Shown: positions 41,782 through 51,240, counted from the stretch's first letter. The stretch is 64,000 nt of DNA from Micromonospora costi (GCF_003626655.1 NZ_RBAN01000001.1:620001-684000), one strand, 5' to 3'. Numbers and translations: made by a program. Notes: generated by a model from the letters alone, not told the origin.

Positions 41782-42873
41782 TCAGCGCCCGAGGACGTCC
41801 ACCAGTTGCTGCCCCAGGCCGGTGCAGGCCTCCATGTCCAGGCGGTACGTCACGTAGCGGCCGCGGCGCGCCGAGATCAGCAGCCCGGCCGCCTTCAGCA
41901 CCGCGAGGTGCCGGGACACCTCCGGCGGCGTCACCCGCCAGAAGTCGGCCAGCTCGCCGGTCGTGTGCGGCCCTCGGGCGAGCGTGCGGCAGAAACGTAG
42001 CCGCAGCGGGTGCGCGAGAGCGGTCAGCCGAGCATCCAGCTCGTCCACCCGCAACACCGGGCGCCGGTCCCAGCGCGGTGCCGGATACTGCAACACGGGC
42101 AGCCAGCCGGCCGCGTACACGACGGTCATGTGCGGGGCGCCGTACGCGCTCGGGATGAGAGTCATCCCGCCACCGCGACCGTCTGCGGTCTGGTCCTGCA
42201 GCTTGTCGATCGTCAGTACGCCGCGCTCGGTGTCGACCCTGATCGCGTGCGAGATCCGGCCGAGGGCGCCGATACCCTCGCGGGTCAGGTCGAAGCGTCG
42301 ACGGTCGGCCTCCTCGGCGAGCGCCGGGCGGACGCGTTGCCAGACCGTGCCGAAGAAGGCGGACTCGCAGGCGAGCAGAAAGCGTCGTACCCGTTCGCGC
42401 TCGGCGGCCGGATCGGCGAGCACCCGCTCGGCCCACGCCGCCTGCCGCGGCCCTCGGGCGCGGGCCGCGGCGAGCGCCCGCTGCCGCACGATCGGGTCAC
42501 GCAGCGGCGACCACGTTCGAGGCGCCGGTGAGACGGCCCGATGGGCGGCGAGCGCCGCAGCGACCCAGCGCTCGTCGTCCAGGCGGTCGACGTCGTCCAG
42601 TTCCTCGCGCAGGGTCGGCCGAGGATCGGGCGGGAACAGGAAGTCGGCCCGGCCGGACTGCCAGAGCAGACCGAATTCCTCAAGGTCCGGCGCCAGCTCT
42701 GCGGGAAGGGCAGCCGCCATCGTCGCCACCGCCGCGGCGGTGTCCGGATGTTGGTGCGGCTCCGCGAGCACGTGCAGCACCGCGGCGAGCTCCGCGAGCG
42801 GGGACGGCGTTATCCGGATCCGGTCGGCTGGTACGCCGGCGATGTCGACCGAGGTCACCACAGCACCGATCAT
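41782..42873 (-). CDS. ArsR-type regulator with large N-terminal domain (DUF5937-like)
   Basis: I chose ATG 42873; a GTG five codons downstream is also plausible. About 363 residues: an N-terminal DUF5937-type domain (RIRITPSPLAELAAVLHVLAEP, then a helical region) and a C-terminal ArsR winged helix (LAHPLRLRFCRTLARGPHTTGEL, VTPPEVSRHLAVLKAAGLL, RRGRYVTYRLD). No CxxC metal site is visible, so this is not a metal sensor. It is divergent from an MFS exporter and probably represses it, with a palindrome between the genes. Confidence 0.82.
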   Translation of the reverse strand: MIGAVVTSVDIAGVPADRIRITPSPLAELAAVLHVLAEPHQHPDTAAAVATMAAALPAELAPDLEEFGLLWQSGRADFLFPPDPRPTLREELDDVDRLDDERWVAAALAAHRAVSPAPRTWSPLRDPIVRQRALAAARARGPRQAAWAERVLADPAAERERVRRFLLACESAFFGTVWQRVRPALAEEADRRRFDLTREGIGALGRISHAIRVDTERGVLTIDKLQDQTADGRGGGMTLIPSAYGAPHMTVVYAAGWLPVLQYPAPRWDRRPVLRVDELDARLTALAHPLRLRFCRTLARGPHTTGELADFWRVTPPEVSRHLAVLKAAGLLISARRGRYVTYRLDMEACTGLGQQLVDVLGR

Positions 42874-42898
42874 GGCAGGGGTCCGGGCCCGGGCAGAC

Positions 42899-42921
42899 CG
42901 ATTGACGCCGTTTGTCAATCG
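42899..42921. promoter_or_regulatory. Perfect 8-7-8 inverted repeat between ArsR gene and MFS gene
   Basis: CGATTGAC (42899-42906) is matched by GTCAATCG (42914-42921) across a 7-base spacer, and a third half-site GGATTGAC lies at 42931-42938. ATTGAC can also serve as a -35 box, so regulator binding would block the promoter directly. Candidate operator of the ArsR-type regulator starting at 42873. Confidence 0.65.
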
Positions 42922-42991
42922 ACGAGGCCTGGATTGACGACGCTGGCCAACCCGGGTCCCGTCGCAGCCGTACGGCCGCACGATCGGCACC

Positions 42992-44287
42992 GTGACGACC
43001 ACCCGTACGACGCTTCGCGAGCTGGTCCGCATCCCGGGCGGCGGCCGCTACGCGCTCAGCGCCACAGTCGAGGCAGCGACCTCCGGGATGCTGCGCCCGT
43101 TCATCGTGATCTACGCAGTGCTGATCGGGCTCAGCCCGTGGCAGGCCGGTGCGACGCTGACCGTCGGCATGCTGGCCGGCCTCGGCGCCGTCCCGCTCGC
43201 CGGTCGGTGGATCGACCGCGGAGCGCGGCGGGCCCCCGCCGTCGCCGCGCTACTGGTGCGGGCGGTGGGGTCGCTGCTGCTTGCCCTGGTGCCCGGCATC
43301 GCCGGGTTCGCGATCGGTGCGGTGCTCATCGGCGTCGGCACGCAGATCGCTCCACCCACCAATTCCGCGCTGGTCGCCGCGCTGGCCGGCCCGGCCCAGC
43401 GTACGGCGGCGCTGGCCGCGGGCCGCTCGCTGCGCAACGCCGGCCTGGGCGCCGGCGCCCTGCTCGGCACGGTTCTGGTCGCGAGCGGGCCGGAGGCGCT
43501 CCGCTGGCTCGCGCTGGCGACGGCGCTCGGGTGCGCGTTCGGCGCGGCGGTGATCGCCCGGGTGCCGCTGCCCCATCACGATGTTCCAGCCCCCGCCCCG
43601 ACCGCGGCAACGACGGAAGCGCCCGGCGCCGGCCTGCGCACCGTTACCATCCTGGCCCTGGCCGGCATTCCGTACGCGTTCTACGCCGACATCCTCGAGA
43701 TCGCTCTGCCGCTGCTGCTGGTGCAGGGCCTGCACGCCTCCCTGGCGTGGCCCTCGGGCATCTTCGTCGCCAACACCGTCATGGTGATAGCGCTGCAGCT
43801 GGTCGTGGTGGTGCGCCTCGCGACGTGGCCGCACCGCACCGTGCTCTTCTGGTCCGGCCTGCTGCTCGCTGCCTCCTACCTCGCCTTCTGGCTCGGCGGG
43901 GCGATCGGCGGCGGCCCCGGCACGGTGCTCGTCGCGCTCGTCATCGTGCCCTACACGCTGGGTGAAATTCTCTACACCGGCAGCAGCGTGCCACTGGTGA
44001 TCGAGTCGGCACCGCCGCACCTCATGGGGCGCGCGCTCGCCCGCTGGCAGCTCAGCTACGGCCTGGCCCGGGCCGTCGATCCCGTCATCATCACCGGTCT
44101 GCTCGGTCTGGGCGCAGCGGCGCTGTGGCTGCCGCTGGCCGCCGCGACCCTGCTGGGCGCAGCGACGGTGCGCCTGGGGGGCACTCGACGGCATCGTTTG
44201 CACCGTTCGCGTGGACGGTCCATGAGTCATGGCGTGGCAGATGGCGGTGCCCGGCGGCATGTGACCGCACGGGCACCATCGCGTTGA
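42992..44287 (+). CDS. MFS transporter
   Basis: GTG 42992, 71 bases from the operator; 431 residues with 12 membrane helices. GLGAVPLAGRWIDRGARRAPAVAALLVR is the loop 2-3 signature, and GRALARWQLSYGLARAVDPV lies in the second half. MFS exporters paired with a divergent ArsR/DUF5937 regulator commonly expel antibiotics or other toxic compounds; the substrate cannot be read from the sequence. Confidence 0.9.
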   Translation: MTTTRTTLRELVRIPGGGRYALSATVEAATSGMLRPFIVIYAVLIGLSPWQAGATLTVGMLAGLGAVPLAGRWIDRGARRAPAVAALLVRAVGSLLLALVPGIAGFAIGAVLIGVGTQIAPPTNSALVAALAGPAQRTAALAAGRSLRNAGLGAGALLGTVLVASGPEALRWLALATALGCAFGAAVIARVPLPHHDVPAPAPTAATTEAPGAGLRTVTILALAGIPYAFYADILEIALPLLLVQGLHASLAWPSGIFVANTVMVIALQLVVVVRLATWPHRTVLFWSGLLLAASYLAFWLGGAIGGGPGTVLVALVIVPYTLGEILYTGSSVPLVIESAPPHLMGRALARWQLSYGLARAVDPVIITGLLGLGAAALWLPLAAATLLGAATVRLGGTRRHRLHRSRGRSMSHGVADGGARRHVTARAPSR

Positions 44288-44393
44288 AGGGGCCGGTCAG
44301 GCGCCGGCGCCGCGGACCGAGGGACGCTCGGCCCGTTCGGTCGTCCCGGCCGTGGCCGATCCTCCGGCTGGCTGCGTCGTTCGCGCTGCGCAT

Positions 44394-45095
44394 TCATGCC
44401 GTGTGGGGGCTGACCAGTCCTGTTTGGTAAGCGATGACAACCAGTTGCGCGCGATCACGCGCACCCAGTTTCGCCATCGCGTGGCTGACATGGGTACGCG
44501 CGGTTGCCGGGCTGAGAAACAGTTCGGCACCGATCTCGTTGTTGCTCAGGCCCTGTCCCACCAGGGCCAGCACTTCGCGCTCGCGCTGGGTAAGCACCGC
44601 GAGCCGGTCCTCCGCGGCCCGGGTAGCTGTTCGTTGCGCGGTGAACTGGCCGATGAGGCGTCGGGTGATCCGCGGCGCGAGCAGCGCATCTCCGGCGGCG
44701 ACCACCCGGATGGCGTGCAGGAGCTCGGCCGGCCCGGCGTCTTTGAGCAGGAAACCGCTGGCACCGGCTTGTAGTGCGTCGAAGACGTACTCGTCGGTGT
44801 CGTAGGTGGTGAGGATGAGGACTCGGACCTGCTCCAACCCGCGCGTCTCGGCGATCTGCGTGGTGGCTTGGATCCCGTCCAGCTTCGGCATGCGGATGTC
44901 CATGAGGACGACGTGGGGGCGGGTGGCGCGGGCTCGCTCGACGGCTTCGGCGCCGTTGGTGGCTTCTCCGACCACCGTGATGTCGTCCTCGCTGTCGAGC
45001 AGCATCTTGAACCCGGATCGTACGAGGCCCTCGTCGTCGGCGAGCAGCACCTTGAGCGGAGCGTTGGTCGACGGTGGCACGGCCGCGGCGTTCAC
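44394..45095 (-). CDS. NarL/LuxR-family response regulator (system 2)
   Basis: ATG 45095 overlaps the kinase stop by 4 bases; 233 residues. Phospho-acceptor Asp66 is in HVVLMDIRMPKLDGIQA; the receiver has ADDEGLVRSGFKM and SGFLLKDAGPAEL. The C-terminal LuxR HTH reads LTQREREVLALVGQGLSNNEIGAELFLSPATARTHV in outline. Its kinase lies upstream, and two tandem inverted repeats lie beyond the kinase's start, in front of the divergent DUF6220 operon. Confidence 0.93.
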   Translation of the reverse strand: MNAAAVPPSTNAPLKVLLADDEGLVRSGFKMLLDSEDDITVVGEATNGAEAVERARATRPHVVLMDIRMPKLDGIQATTQIAETRGLEQVRVLILTTYDTDEYVFDALQAGASGFLLKDAGPAELLHAIRVVAAGDALLAPRITRRLIGQFTAQRTATRAAEDRLAVLTQREREVLALVGQGLSNNEIGAELFLSPATARTHVSHAMAKLGARDRAQLVVIAYQTGLVSPHTA

Positions 45096-46336
45096 AGGCG
45101 CGACCCGGTCGGCGCGAGGGGCAGCCGGGCCGTGACCTCGAACCCTCCGGCCGGCGTCGGCTTGGCGTCGAGTTCTCCGCCCAGCAGTTGGCAGCGCTCG
45201 CGCATGCCGAGGATCCCGCGGCCGGGCTTGGCCGAGCTGCCCGTGCCGGTGGGGTGCTGGGCCGGTAGGTGTGGGTGTGCGGGGTCATCGCCCGGGGCGG
45301 CACGGCGGCCCTCATCGGTCACGCGGATCTCCAGGGCGTCGATCCTCGGGTTCAGCGCCACCGTCACCCGGGTTGGGCCGACGTGGCGGATCACGTTGGT
45401 GATCGATTCCTGCACGATCCGGTAGGCGGCGCTGCCTACCGCGCTCGGCAACGGCGTCTCCGGCGAGGTCTCCTCGAGATTGATGTCGAGTCCGGCCTCG
45501 CGCGCCTTGGCGGCGAGTTCGTCGATCTGCCCGAGACCGGGGTACGGCACCCGCCCGTCCTTGTCGTCCCGCAGCACCCCCAGGATGGCCCGCATCTCGC
45601 GCAGCGCCCGGGAACTGGTCTGCTCGATCGCTTGCAGCGCCTCGCGTGCCACCTCCGGTCGCTTGTCGAGCACGTGCGCCGTGACCCCCGACTGGACGTT
45701 GATGATGGCGATCGCGTGGGCAACCGTGTCGTGGACCTCGCGGGCGATCCGGAGACGTTCCGCGTCGACCCGCGTCCGCGCTTCCTCCTCGCGACTCCGT
45801 TCAGCCAGCTCCGCACGCTCCTGAGCCTCGGCCGCGATGACCCGCCGGGAGCGGACGGACTCGCCGAGGGCCGCGCTCATGACCGACGCACCGATCCGGA
45901 AGAACACCCAGCCGACGGCGGCGCGTGGCTCGATGTCGGCCGCGGCGACCAGCCACACGACGGCGAGCAGGGTCGTACCCACGCCGGCCACCATCAGCGA
46001 CCGGCGCCCGTCACCGTACGCGGCGAGGGTGTACAGGGCGACGAAGAGGCCGAGCCAGCCGGGCCCGTCCGGGAAGTCGAGACCGTAATAGACCAGGCTG
46101 GCGAGTGCGGTGACGACGAACACCGGAACCGGCCACCGGCGGCGTACGGCCAGGACCAGGCCACTCACCGTCAGCAGCACGTATCCGAGGTTTCCGAGAT
46201 CGGTGAGCGGGCGGGGCGCTCCCTCGATGGCAACCTTGGCGACCGTGCCCTGCACCTGCATCACGGTGAGGAAGAGCGCGAGCGCCACGTCTTGCGCCAC
46301 CACCCGCAAGGGGAACGACACGGCACGCGGTTGCAT
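45092..46336 (-). CDS. Sensor histidine kinase (HPK7 type, system 2)
   Basis: ATG 46336; 414 residues. The N-terminal 150 residues contain about 5 membrane helices, without a large external domain. The dimerisation helix has RIAREVHDTVAHAIAIINVQ with the phospho-acceptor His; the ATPase has EIRVTDEGRRAAP and the GRGILGMRERCQLLGGEL box. A DesK/LiaS-like intramembrane-sensing kinase, fitting envelope stress. The divergent membrane/oxidase/MMPL operon begins 203 bases away. Confidence 0.92.
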   Translation of the reverse strand: MQPRAVSFPLRVVAQDVALALFLTVMQVQGTVAKVAIEGAPRPLTDLGNLGYVLLTVSGLVLAVRRRWPVPVFVVTALASLVYYGLDFPDGPGWLGLFVALYTLAAYGDGRRSLMVAGVGTTLLAVVWLVAAADIEPRAAVGWVFFRIGASVMSAALGESVRSRRVIAAEAQERAELAERSREEEARTRVDAERLRIAREVHDTVAHAIAIINVQSGVTAHVLDKRPEVAREALQAIEQTSSRALREMRAILGVLRDDKDGRVPYPGLGQIDELAAKAREAGLDINLEETSPETPLPSAVGSAAYRIVQESITNVIRHVGPTRVTVALNPRIDALEIRVTDEGRRAAPGDDPAHPHLPAQHPTGTGSSAKPGRGILGMRERCQLLGGELDAKPTPAGGFEVTARLPLAPTGSRL

Positions 46337-46391
46337 GCCGTGATCCTACTGTTCCCGCCGGTGGGCAACGCTCGGCTGAGCTGCGCGACCT

Positions 46392-46445
46392 GCTACGCCG
46401 GCAGGCGTAGCGAGACACGGGTCCGGCTACGCCGGATTACGTAGC
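46392..46445. promoter_or_regulatory. Two tandem inverted repeats (GCTACGCC-N4-GGCGTAGC type)
   Basis: Site A is GCTACGCC-GGCA-GGCGTAGC (46392-46411), a perfect 8-4-8 palindrome. Site B is GCTACGCC-GGAT-TACGTAGC (46426-46445), matching at 6 of 8 pairs. Their centres are 34 bases apart, close to three turns of DNA. They lie between the kinase gene and the DUF6220 gene. The layout fits a NarL-type dimer pair, presumably the response regulator encoded at 44394. Confidence 0.65.
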
Positions 46446-46538
46446 GCCCGCCATCCGCCGTCCGAGGCGACGGCCGCCTCCGCGGCGCGACGATCGCCGC
46501 CATGAGCGATCACCCTCACCCAGTCCGAGGAGCGCGCC

Positions 46539-46946
46539 ATGCGTAAATTCTTCGCCGGCCTGGCGGTCCTGCAGGTGCTGGCCGTCGTCACGCAGTTCAT
46601 CCTGGCTGCCAGTGGGGCCTTCGACCCGGCCCCCAACGATGAGTCCTTCCAGCCACACCGCGCGCTCGGCGGCGGGATCGTGCTGATCGCGGTCCTGGTC
46701 ACCGTCGTCGCCGCGGCTGCCCGGATGCCCGGGCGGCTCATCGGGATGAGCGGCCTGGTCGCCGGGCTCGCGGTCGTCCAGTTCGTGATCAAGGGGATCG
46801 CCACGGCGCTCGACGGCACCGCCGGCGGCGTCGTCTTCGGTCTGCACGCGATCAACGGTCTCGCCATCCTCGCGCTGACCGGGAGGATCGTCCGCCAGGC
46901 CAGGCAGCTGTCCAGGACGGCCGTACGCGCGCCACAGGCGCCATGA
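46539..46946 (+). CDS. DUF6220 four-helix membrane protein
   Basis: ATG 46539 after GAGGAGCGCGCC-type spacing; 135 residues. Four hydrophobic helices with the DUF6220 pattern: FFAGLAVLQVLAVVTQFILAASGAF, FQPHRALGGGIVLIAVLVTVV, LIGMSGLVAGLAVVQFVIKG and VVFGLHAINGLAILAL. Two conserved His in the helices (PHRA; GLHAING) could bind heme or copper. It overlaps the oxidase start by 4 bases, so the two are cotranslated. Confidence 0.82.
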   Translation: MRKFFAGLAVLQVLAVVTQFILAASGAFDPAPNDESFQPHRALGGGIVLIAVLVTVVAAAARMPGRLIGMSGLVAGLAVVQFVIKGIATALDGTAGGVVFGLHAINGLAILALTGRIVRQARQLSRTAVRAPQAP

Positions 46947-48940
46947 CCACCGGGCTGTGGATCATCCTGGACCACGTCGTCGCGTTGCTGAGCATCGCCG
47001 CGTGGTTCGCGGCCGGCGTCGCACTGGTACTGCGGCGTACCCGGCTGGCGCTCGCCGCCCTCGTCGCGGCGGTGCTCGTGACGCTGCTCCGGGTGGGCAC
47101 CGTGGCGCTGCTCGCCGGCCGGGGCTGGTGGTTCGTCCAGGAGAAGGTGCTCCTGGGGCTGCCGATGCTCGGCGCTGCCGGGGCCGGCGCCGTGCTGCTC
47201 GCCGGTCCGCGGCTGCTCGCGGCCCGGCGGGGGCGCGGCGACGGTTGGTCGGTACCCGGTCTGGTCTCGGTGCTCACCGCCGCCTACGCCGCGCTGGCCG
47301 GACTTGTGGTCACCTTCCTGGTCGGGTATCCGCTCACCGTTGGCACCGCCCTGATCACGATCGCGCTCGTGTCCGCCGGCGCGTTGCTGACCGCGCGGGT
47401 GCTCGTGCCCCCTGTCGAGGGCGTTGCTGAGCCGGACGTCGCGCAGGCGCCAGAGGGTCGCCAGGCTATCTCGCGCCGCCGGTTCATCACCTGGGCGGGT
47501 GGCGCGGGCGTGCTGACCGCGGCCGGCGCCGGCACCGGGCTGTCCTTCCTCCCCGCCGAATCGGTGATCAGGGGAGGCGGCCCCGGGCGTTCGTCCCGAC
47601 CGGCCGTGTCGGTGGCCGCCCTCCGCGGCGCCGGCTCACCGGCGCCGGGTGGCACCGTGCGGCGGCACGTGCTCACCGCGAATAAGGCCACGGTACGGCT
47701 CCGGTCCGGGCGGGAGGTCGACGCGTGGACCTTCAACGGCGAGGTCCCGGGCCCGGCCATCACCGCGACCGAGGGCGACCTGATCGAGGTACGGCTGCGC
47801 AACGCCGACATCGACGGCGGCGTGACCCTGCACTGGCACGGCTACGACGTACCGTGCGGCGAGGACGGCACGCCAGGGGTGAGCCAGCTCGCCGTGGGAC
47901 CCGGCGAGGACTTCGTCTACCGGTTCCGCGCCGACCAGGTCGGCACCTACTGGTACCACACCCATTACGCATCCCATATCGGCGTACGCAAAGGGCTGTA
48001 CGGAACCCTCGTCGTGAAACCGCGCGGCGGGCAGCGAGCCGACGAGCAGTCGGCGGCCGAGCAGGTCGACCTGACCCTGCCCGTGCACACCTTCGACGGC
48101 GCCGTACTGATCGCCGGCAGCGACGAACGGAGCGAACACCCCGCGTCCCCCGGTACGCCCGTGCGGCTACGGGTGATCAACACCGATTCGGGTCCGCACC
48201 GGATCGTCCTCGCCGGAACCCCGTTCCGGGTGGCGGCCGTCGACGGCCGGGAGCTCAACCAGCCCGACGAGGTCAGCGAGGTCGGACTGCACCTGCCCGC
48301 CGGCGGGCGACACGACCTGGTGTTCCTCATGCCGGACAGGCCCGTGGCACTCGTTGTCGACGACGACCGTGACGGCGAACTGCGCCTGCGCCCGCACGGC
48401 GGGCCCCCCGGTGACGCGCCCATCGAGGACACGTCCGACCTGCCGGAACTCGACCTCCTACGGTACGGAGCCCCGGTCGCCGCGCCCTTCGACACCCGCA
48501 ACGCCGACCGGCACTTCACCATGGTCCTCGACCGCGGTTTGGCCATGGTCGACGGCCGACCGGCATACGCGCACACCGTCAACGGCCGAGGCCACCCCGC
48601 CATCCCCGACCAGCTCGTCGCCGAAGGCGACATCGTCCGGTTCACCGTCGTCAACCGGAGCCTGGAAACGCATCCCTGGCACCTGCACGGCCATCCGGTG
48701 CTGATCCTGTCCAGGGACGGGGCGCCGTCTATCGGCAGTCCGCTGTGGGTGGACACCTTCGACGTCCGGCCAGGCGAGACCTGGGAGGTCGCCTTCCGCG
48801 CCGATAACCCCGGGATCTGGATGAACCATTGCCACAACCTGCCCCACGCGCATCAGGGCATGATGCTGCGGCTCCGCTACGACGGCGTCACGACGCCGTT
48901 CGGCGACATGCACGGCGGAGGCCGGGGCCATGGCCACTGA
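46943..48940 (+). CDS. Multicopper oxidase with N-terminal membrane domain
   Basis: ATG 46943 overlaps the DUF6220 stop. 665 residues in two parts. Residues 1-165 hold about 5 membrane helices. A twin-arginine-like SRRRFITWAGGAGVLTAAG follows, and then a two-domain cupredoxin oxidase: the copper ligands are in HWHGYDVPC, WYHTHYASHIG, HPWHLHGHP and MNHCHNLPHAHQGMM (type 1 Cys, His and Met). An oxidase tethered behind its own membrane domain is unusual. It may oxidise Cu(I) or organic substrates outside the cell. Coupled to DUF6220; MMPL gene follows after 108 bases. Confidence 0.9.
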   Translation: MTTGLWIILDHVVALLSIAAWFAAGVALVLRRTRLALAALVAAVLVTLLRVGTVALLAGRGWWFVQEKVLLGLPMLGAAGAGAVLLAGPRLLAARRGRGDGWSVPGLVSVLTAAYAALAGLVVTFLVGYPLTVGTALITIALVSAGALLTARVLVPPVEGVAEPDVAQAPEGRQAISRRRFITWAGGAGVLTAAGAGTGLSFLPAESVIRGGGPGRSSRPAVSVAALRGAGSPAPGGTVRRHVLTANKATVRLRSGREVDAWTFNGEVPGPAITATEGDLIEVRLRNADIDGGVTLHWHGYDVPCGEDGTPGVSQLAVGPGEDFVYRFRADQVGTYWYHTHYASHIGVRKGLYGTLVVKPRGGQRADEQSAAEQVDLTLPVHTFDGAVLIAGSDERSEHPASPGTPVRLRVINTDSGPHRIVLAGTPFRVAAVDGRELNQPDEVSEVGLHLPAGGRHDLVFLMPDRPVALVVDDDRDGELRLRPHGGPPGDAPIEDTSDLPELDLLRYGAPVAAPFDTRNADRHFTMVLDRGLAMVDGRPAYAHTVNGRGHPAIPDQLVAEGDIVRFTVVNRSLETHPWHLHGHPVLILSRDGAPSIGSPLWVDTFDVRPGETWEVAFRADNPGIWMNHCHNLPHAHQGMMLRLRYDGVTTPFGDMHGGGRGHGH

Positions 48941-49048
48941 TCTGACCCGCGCCGCACACGTCGTCGCCGAGGTGAACACCAGTCGGCATTGCCGGCTCGC
49001 GGCGTTCGGAATTGACGACAACACTCACCGCGATTTGAGGAGCGAGTA

Positions 49049-51223
49049 ATGAGAACCGGAACTCCCCGCACGGACGGAGCTCTGGCGAAACTGGGGCGGT
49101 TCTGTTTCCGACGCCGCCGCCTGGTCCTGGTGACCTGGATCGTCGGCGTGATGGCCGTGGCGTTCGTCGGCTTCACCTACGGCGCCGCCGCTGACAACGA
49201 CTACTCCGGTGGCAACTCCGATTCCGCGAAGGCGCAGGCGCTGATCGAAAAGCACTTCCCCGAGCAGCAAGGCGACACGCTGACTCTCGCGATCAAGGCA
49301 GAAAAGGGAATCGACGACCCCGCCGTACGGCAGAGGATCGAAAGGGTCATCGCGGATCTGGACGCCTCACCCATCACCGGACCGGTGACCTCTCCGTACG
49401 AGGACGAGAAACTGGTGACGCAGGATCGTCGCATCGCCCGTACGACCGTCCCGCTGACCGACAAGGATGCGGTGAAGACCGAGGTCAAGCCTCTGGTGGA
49501 CACGGTCAAGGAATCCTCCGGCGACGGCGTGACGCTGGGGCTGGGCGGGGAGAAGGCGGAGAAGGCCGAGACGCCCCCGCAGGGTCCCGCCGAGAGCGTG
49601 GGTGTCCTGACGGCAGCCGTGATCTTGTTCATCGCCTTCGGGTCGCTGGTGGCGATGGGCCTGCCGATCGTGACCGCGCTGCTGGCGCTCCTCGGCGGCA
49701 TCGCCCTGATGAGGCTTGTGGGGCACGTGGTCCCCGCGCCGGACTTCGCTGTGATCTTCGCCGCGATGATCGGGCTCGGTGTCGGCATCGACTACGCGCT
49801 GTTCATCGTGACCCGCTACAAGGACGCCCTGGAGGGCGGCGACGAGCCCGAGAGCGCCACGGTCAAGGCCATCACCACCGCGGGTCGCGCCGTGCTGTTC
49901 GCCGGCACGACCGTCGTGATCGCATTGCTGGGCCTGGTCGTCATGGGAGACGGGATGATGACCGGCCTGGCCGTCGCCACGTCGGTGGCCGTGCTGGTCA
50001 CGGTGGTCGCCGCGGTGACCCTGCTGCCGGCGTTCCTGGGCTTCACCGGCCACAGGATCAACTCATTGCGGCTACCCCGCCGCTTGTCCCGCCGGCACCG
50101 GGCCGACGGCGTCCCGTCCAGGGGTCGCCGTCCCCTCGCCGAGCGCTGGGCCGGCGTGGTGCAGCGCTGGCCGCTGGCCGCCGCGATCCTGGCCGGCGGG
50201 TTCATGCTGGTGCTGGCCGTACCTGTGCTGTCGCTGCGGCTGAGCATGCCCGACGCCAGTGTCCAGCCGCACGACAGGAGCAGCTACACGTCGTATCAGA
50301 TCATCTCCGAGGGCTTCGGGCCCGGCTACGGCGCGCCCCTGATCTTCGCCACCGAGGTCGACCCGTCCGGCGCGGATCTGCGTCCCGTCGTCGCCGCGGT
50401 CGGCGAGACCGAGGGCGTCGCCTCCGTGACCCCGCCCCGGGTCAGCAAGGATGGGCAGGCCGCCACCTTCATGGCCTTCCCGACGACCGGCTACCAGGAC
50501 GAGGCGACCGCGGACCTGGTGCACACGCTCCGCGACGACGTGCTGCCCACGGCATCCGGCGGCGAAGAGGTCTACGTCGGCGGCCCGAACGCCGCCACCG
50601 TCGACTACGCCGACGGGGTCAGCTCGCGCCTGCTCCCGATGATCGCGATCGTCATCGTGTTGTCCCTGGTGGTGCTGATCGCGCTGGTCCGGTCGGTCAC
50701 GATCGCGCTGCAGGCCGCCGTCATGAACGTGCTGTCGATCGCCGCCGCCTACGGCGTGATCGTCGCGGTCGTGCAGTGGGGATGGTTCGGCCCCGCCCTC
50801 GGATTCCCCACCGAGATGCCGGTCACGACCTTCATACCGGTGACGATGTTCCCGCTCCTGTTCGGCCTGTCGATGGACTACGAGGTCTTCCTCGTCTCAC
50901 GGATCCGTGAGGAGTACGAGCGCACCGGCGACACCCGGCTGGCCGTCACCCGCGGGCTGGCACGGACCGCCAAGGTCATTACGGCCGCGGCCGCCATCAT
51001 GATCGCCATCTTCACGACCTCCCTGCTCGGCCCCGACGTCTCCCTCAAACAGGGAGGTCTGGGCATGGCCGTCGCCGTGCTCATCGACGCCACCATCGTC
51101 CGGATGATCCTCGTCCCCGCGGTGATGGAACTGTGCGGCAAGGCGAACTGGTGGATGCCCGGACGCCGGGCGAAGACCACCTGGGCTTCACAGGCCGGGG
51201 TCGGGGAGGAGGCCAGAGTCTGA
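49049..51223 (+). CDS. MMPL-family RND transporter
   Basis: ATG 49049 with GAGGAG; 724 residues. Two RND halves each with external and 5-6 helix regions: VTWIVGVMAVAFVGFTYGA (TM1), VLTAAVILFIAFGSLVAMGLPIV, GLGVGIDYALFIVTRYKDAL in the first half, and GLSMDYEVFLVSRIREEYERTG in the second; both carry the essential D-Y proton-relay pairs. MMPL proteins export lipids, siderophores or hydrophobic toxins. Third gene of the DUF6220/oxidase unit and ended by a strong hairpin. Confidence 0.93.
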   Translation: MRTGTPRTDGALAKLGRFCFRRRRLVLVTWIVGVMAVAFVGFTYGAAADNDYSGGNSDSAKAQALIEKHFPEQQGDTLTLAIKAEKGIDDPAVRQRIERVIADLDASPITGPVTSPYEDEKLVTQDRRIARTTVPLTDKDAVKTEVKPLVDTVKESSGDGVTLGLGGEKAEKAETPPQGPAESVGVLTAAVILFIAFGSLVAMGLPIVTALLALLGGIALMRLVGHVVPAPDFAVIFAAMIGLGVGIDYALFIVTRYKDALEGGDEPESATVKAITTAGRAVLFAGTTVVIALLGLVVMGDGMMTGLAVATSVAVLVTVVAAVTLLPAFLGFTGHRINSLRLPRRLSRRHRADGVPSRGRRPLAERWAGVVQRWPLAAAILAGGFMLVLAVPVLSLRLSMPDASVQPHDRSSYTSYQIISEGFGPGYGAPLIFATEVDPSGADLRPVVAAVGETEGVASVTPPRVSKDGQAATFMAFPTTGYQDEATADLVHTLRDDVLPTASGGEEVYVGGPNAATVDYADGVSSRLLPMIAIVIVLSLVVLIALVRSVTIALQAAVMNVLSIAAAYGVIVAVVQWGWFGPALGFPTEMPVTTFIPVTMFPLLFGLSMDYEVFLVSRIREEYERTGDTRLAVTRGLARTAKVITAAAAIMIAIFTTSLLGPDVSLKQGGLGMAVAVLIDATIVRMILVPAVMELCGKANWWMPGRRAKTTWASQAGVGEEARV

Positions 51224-51240
51224 CCCTTCGGCGAGCTGGG

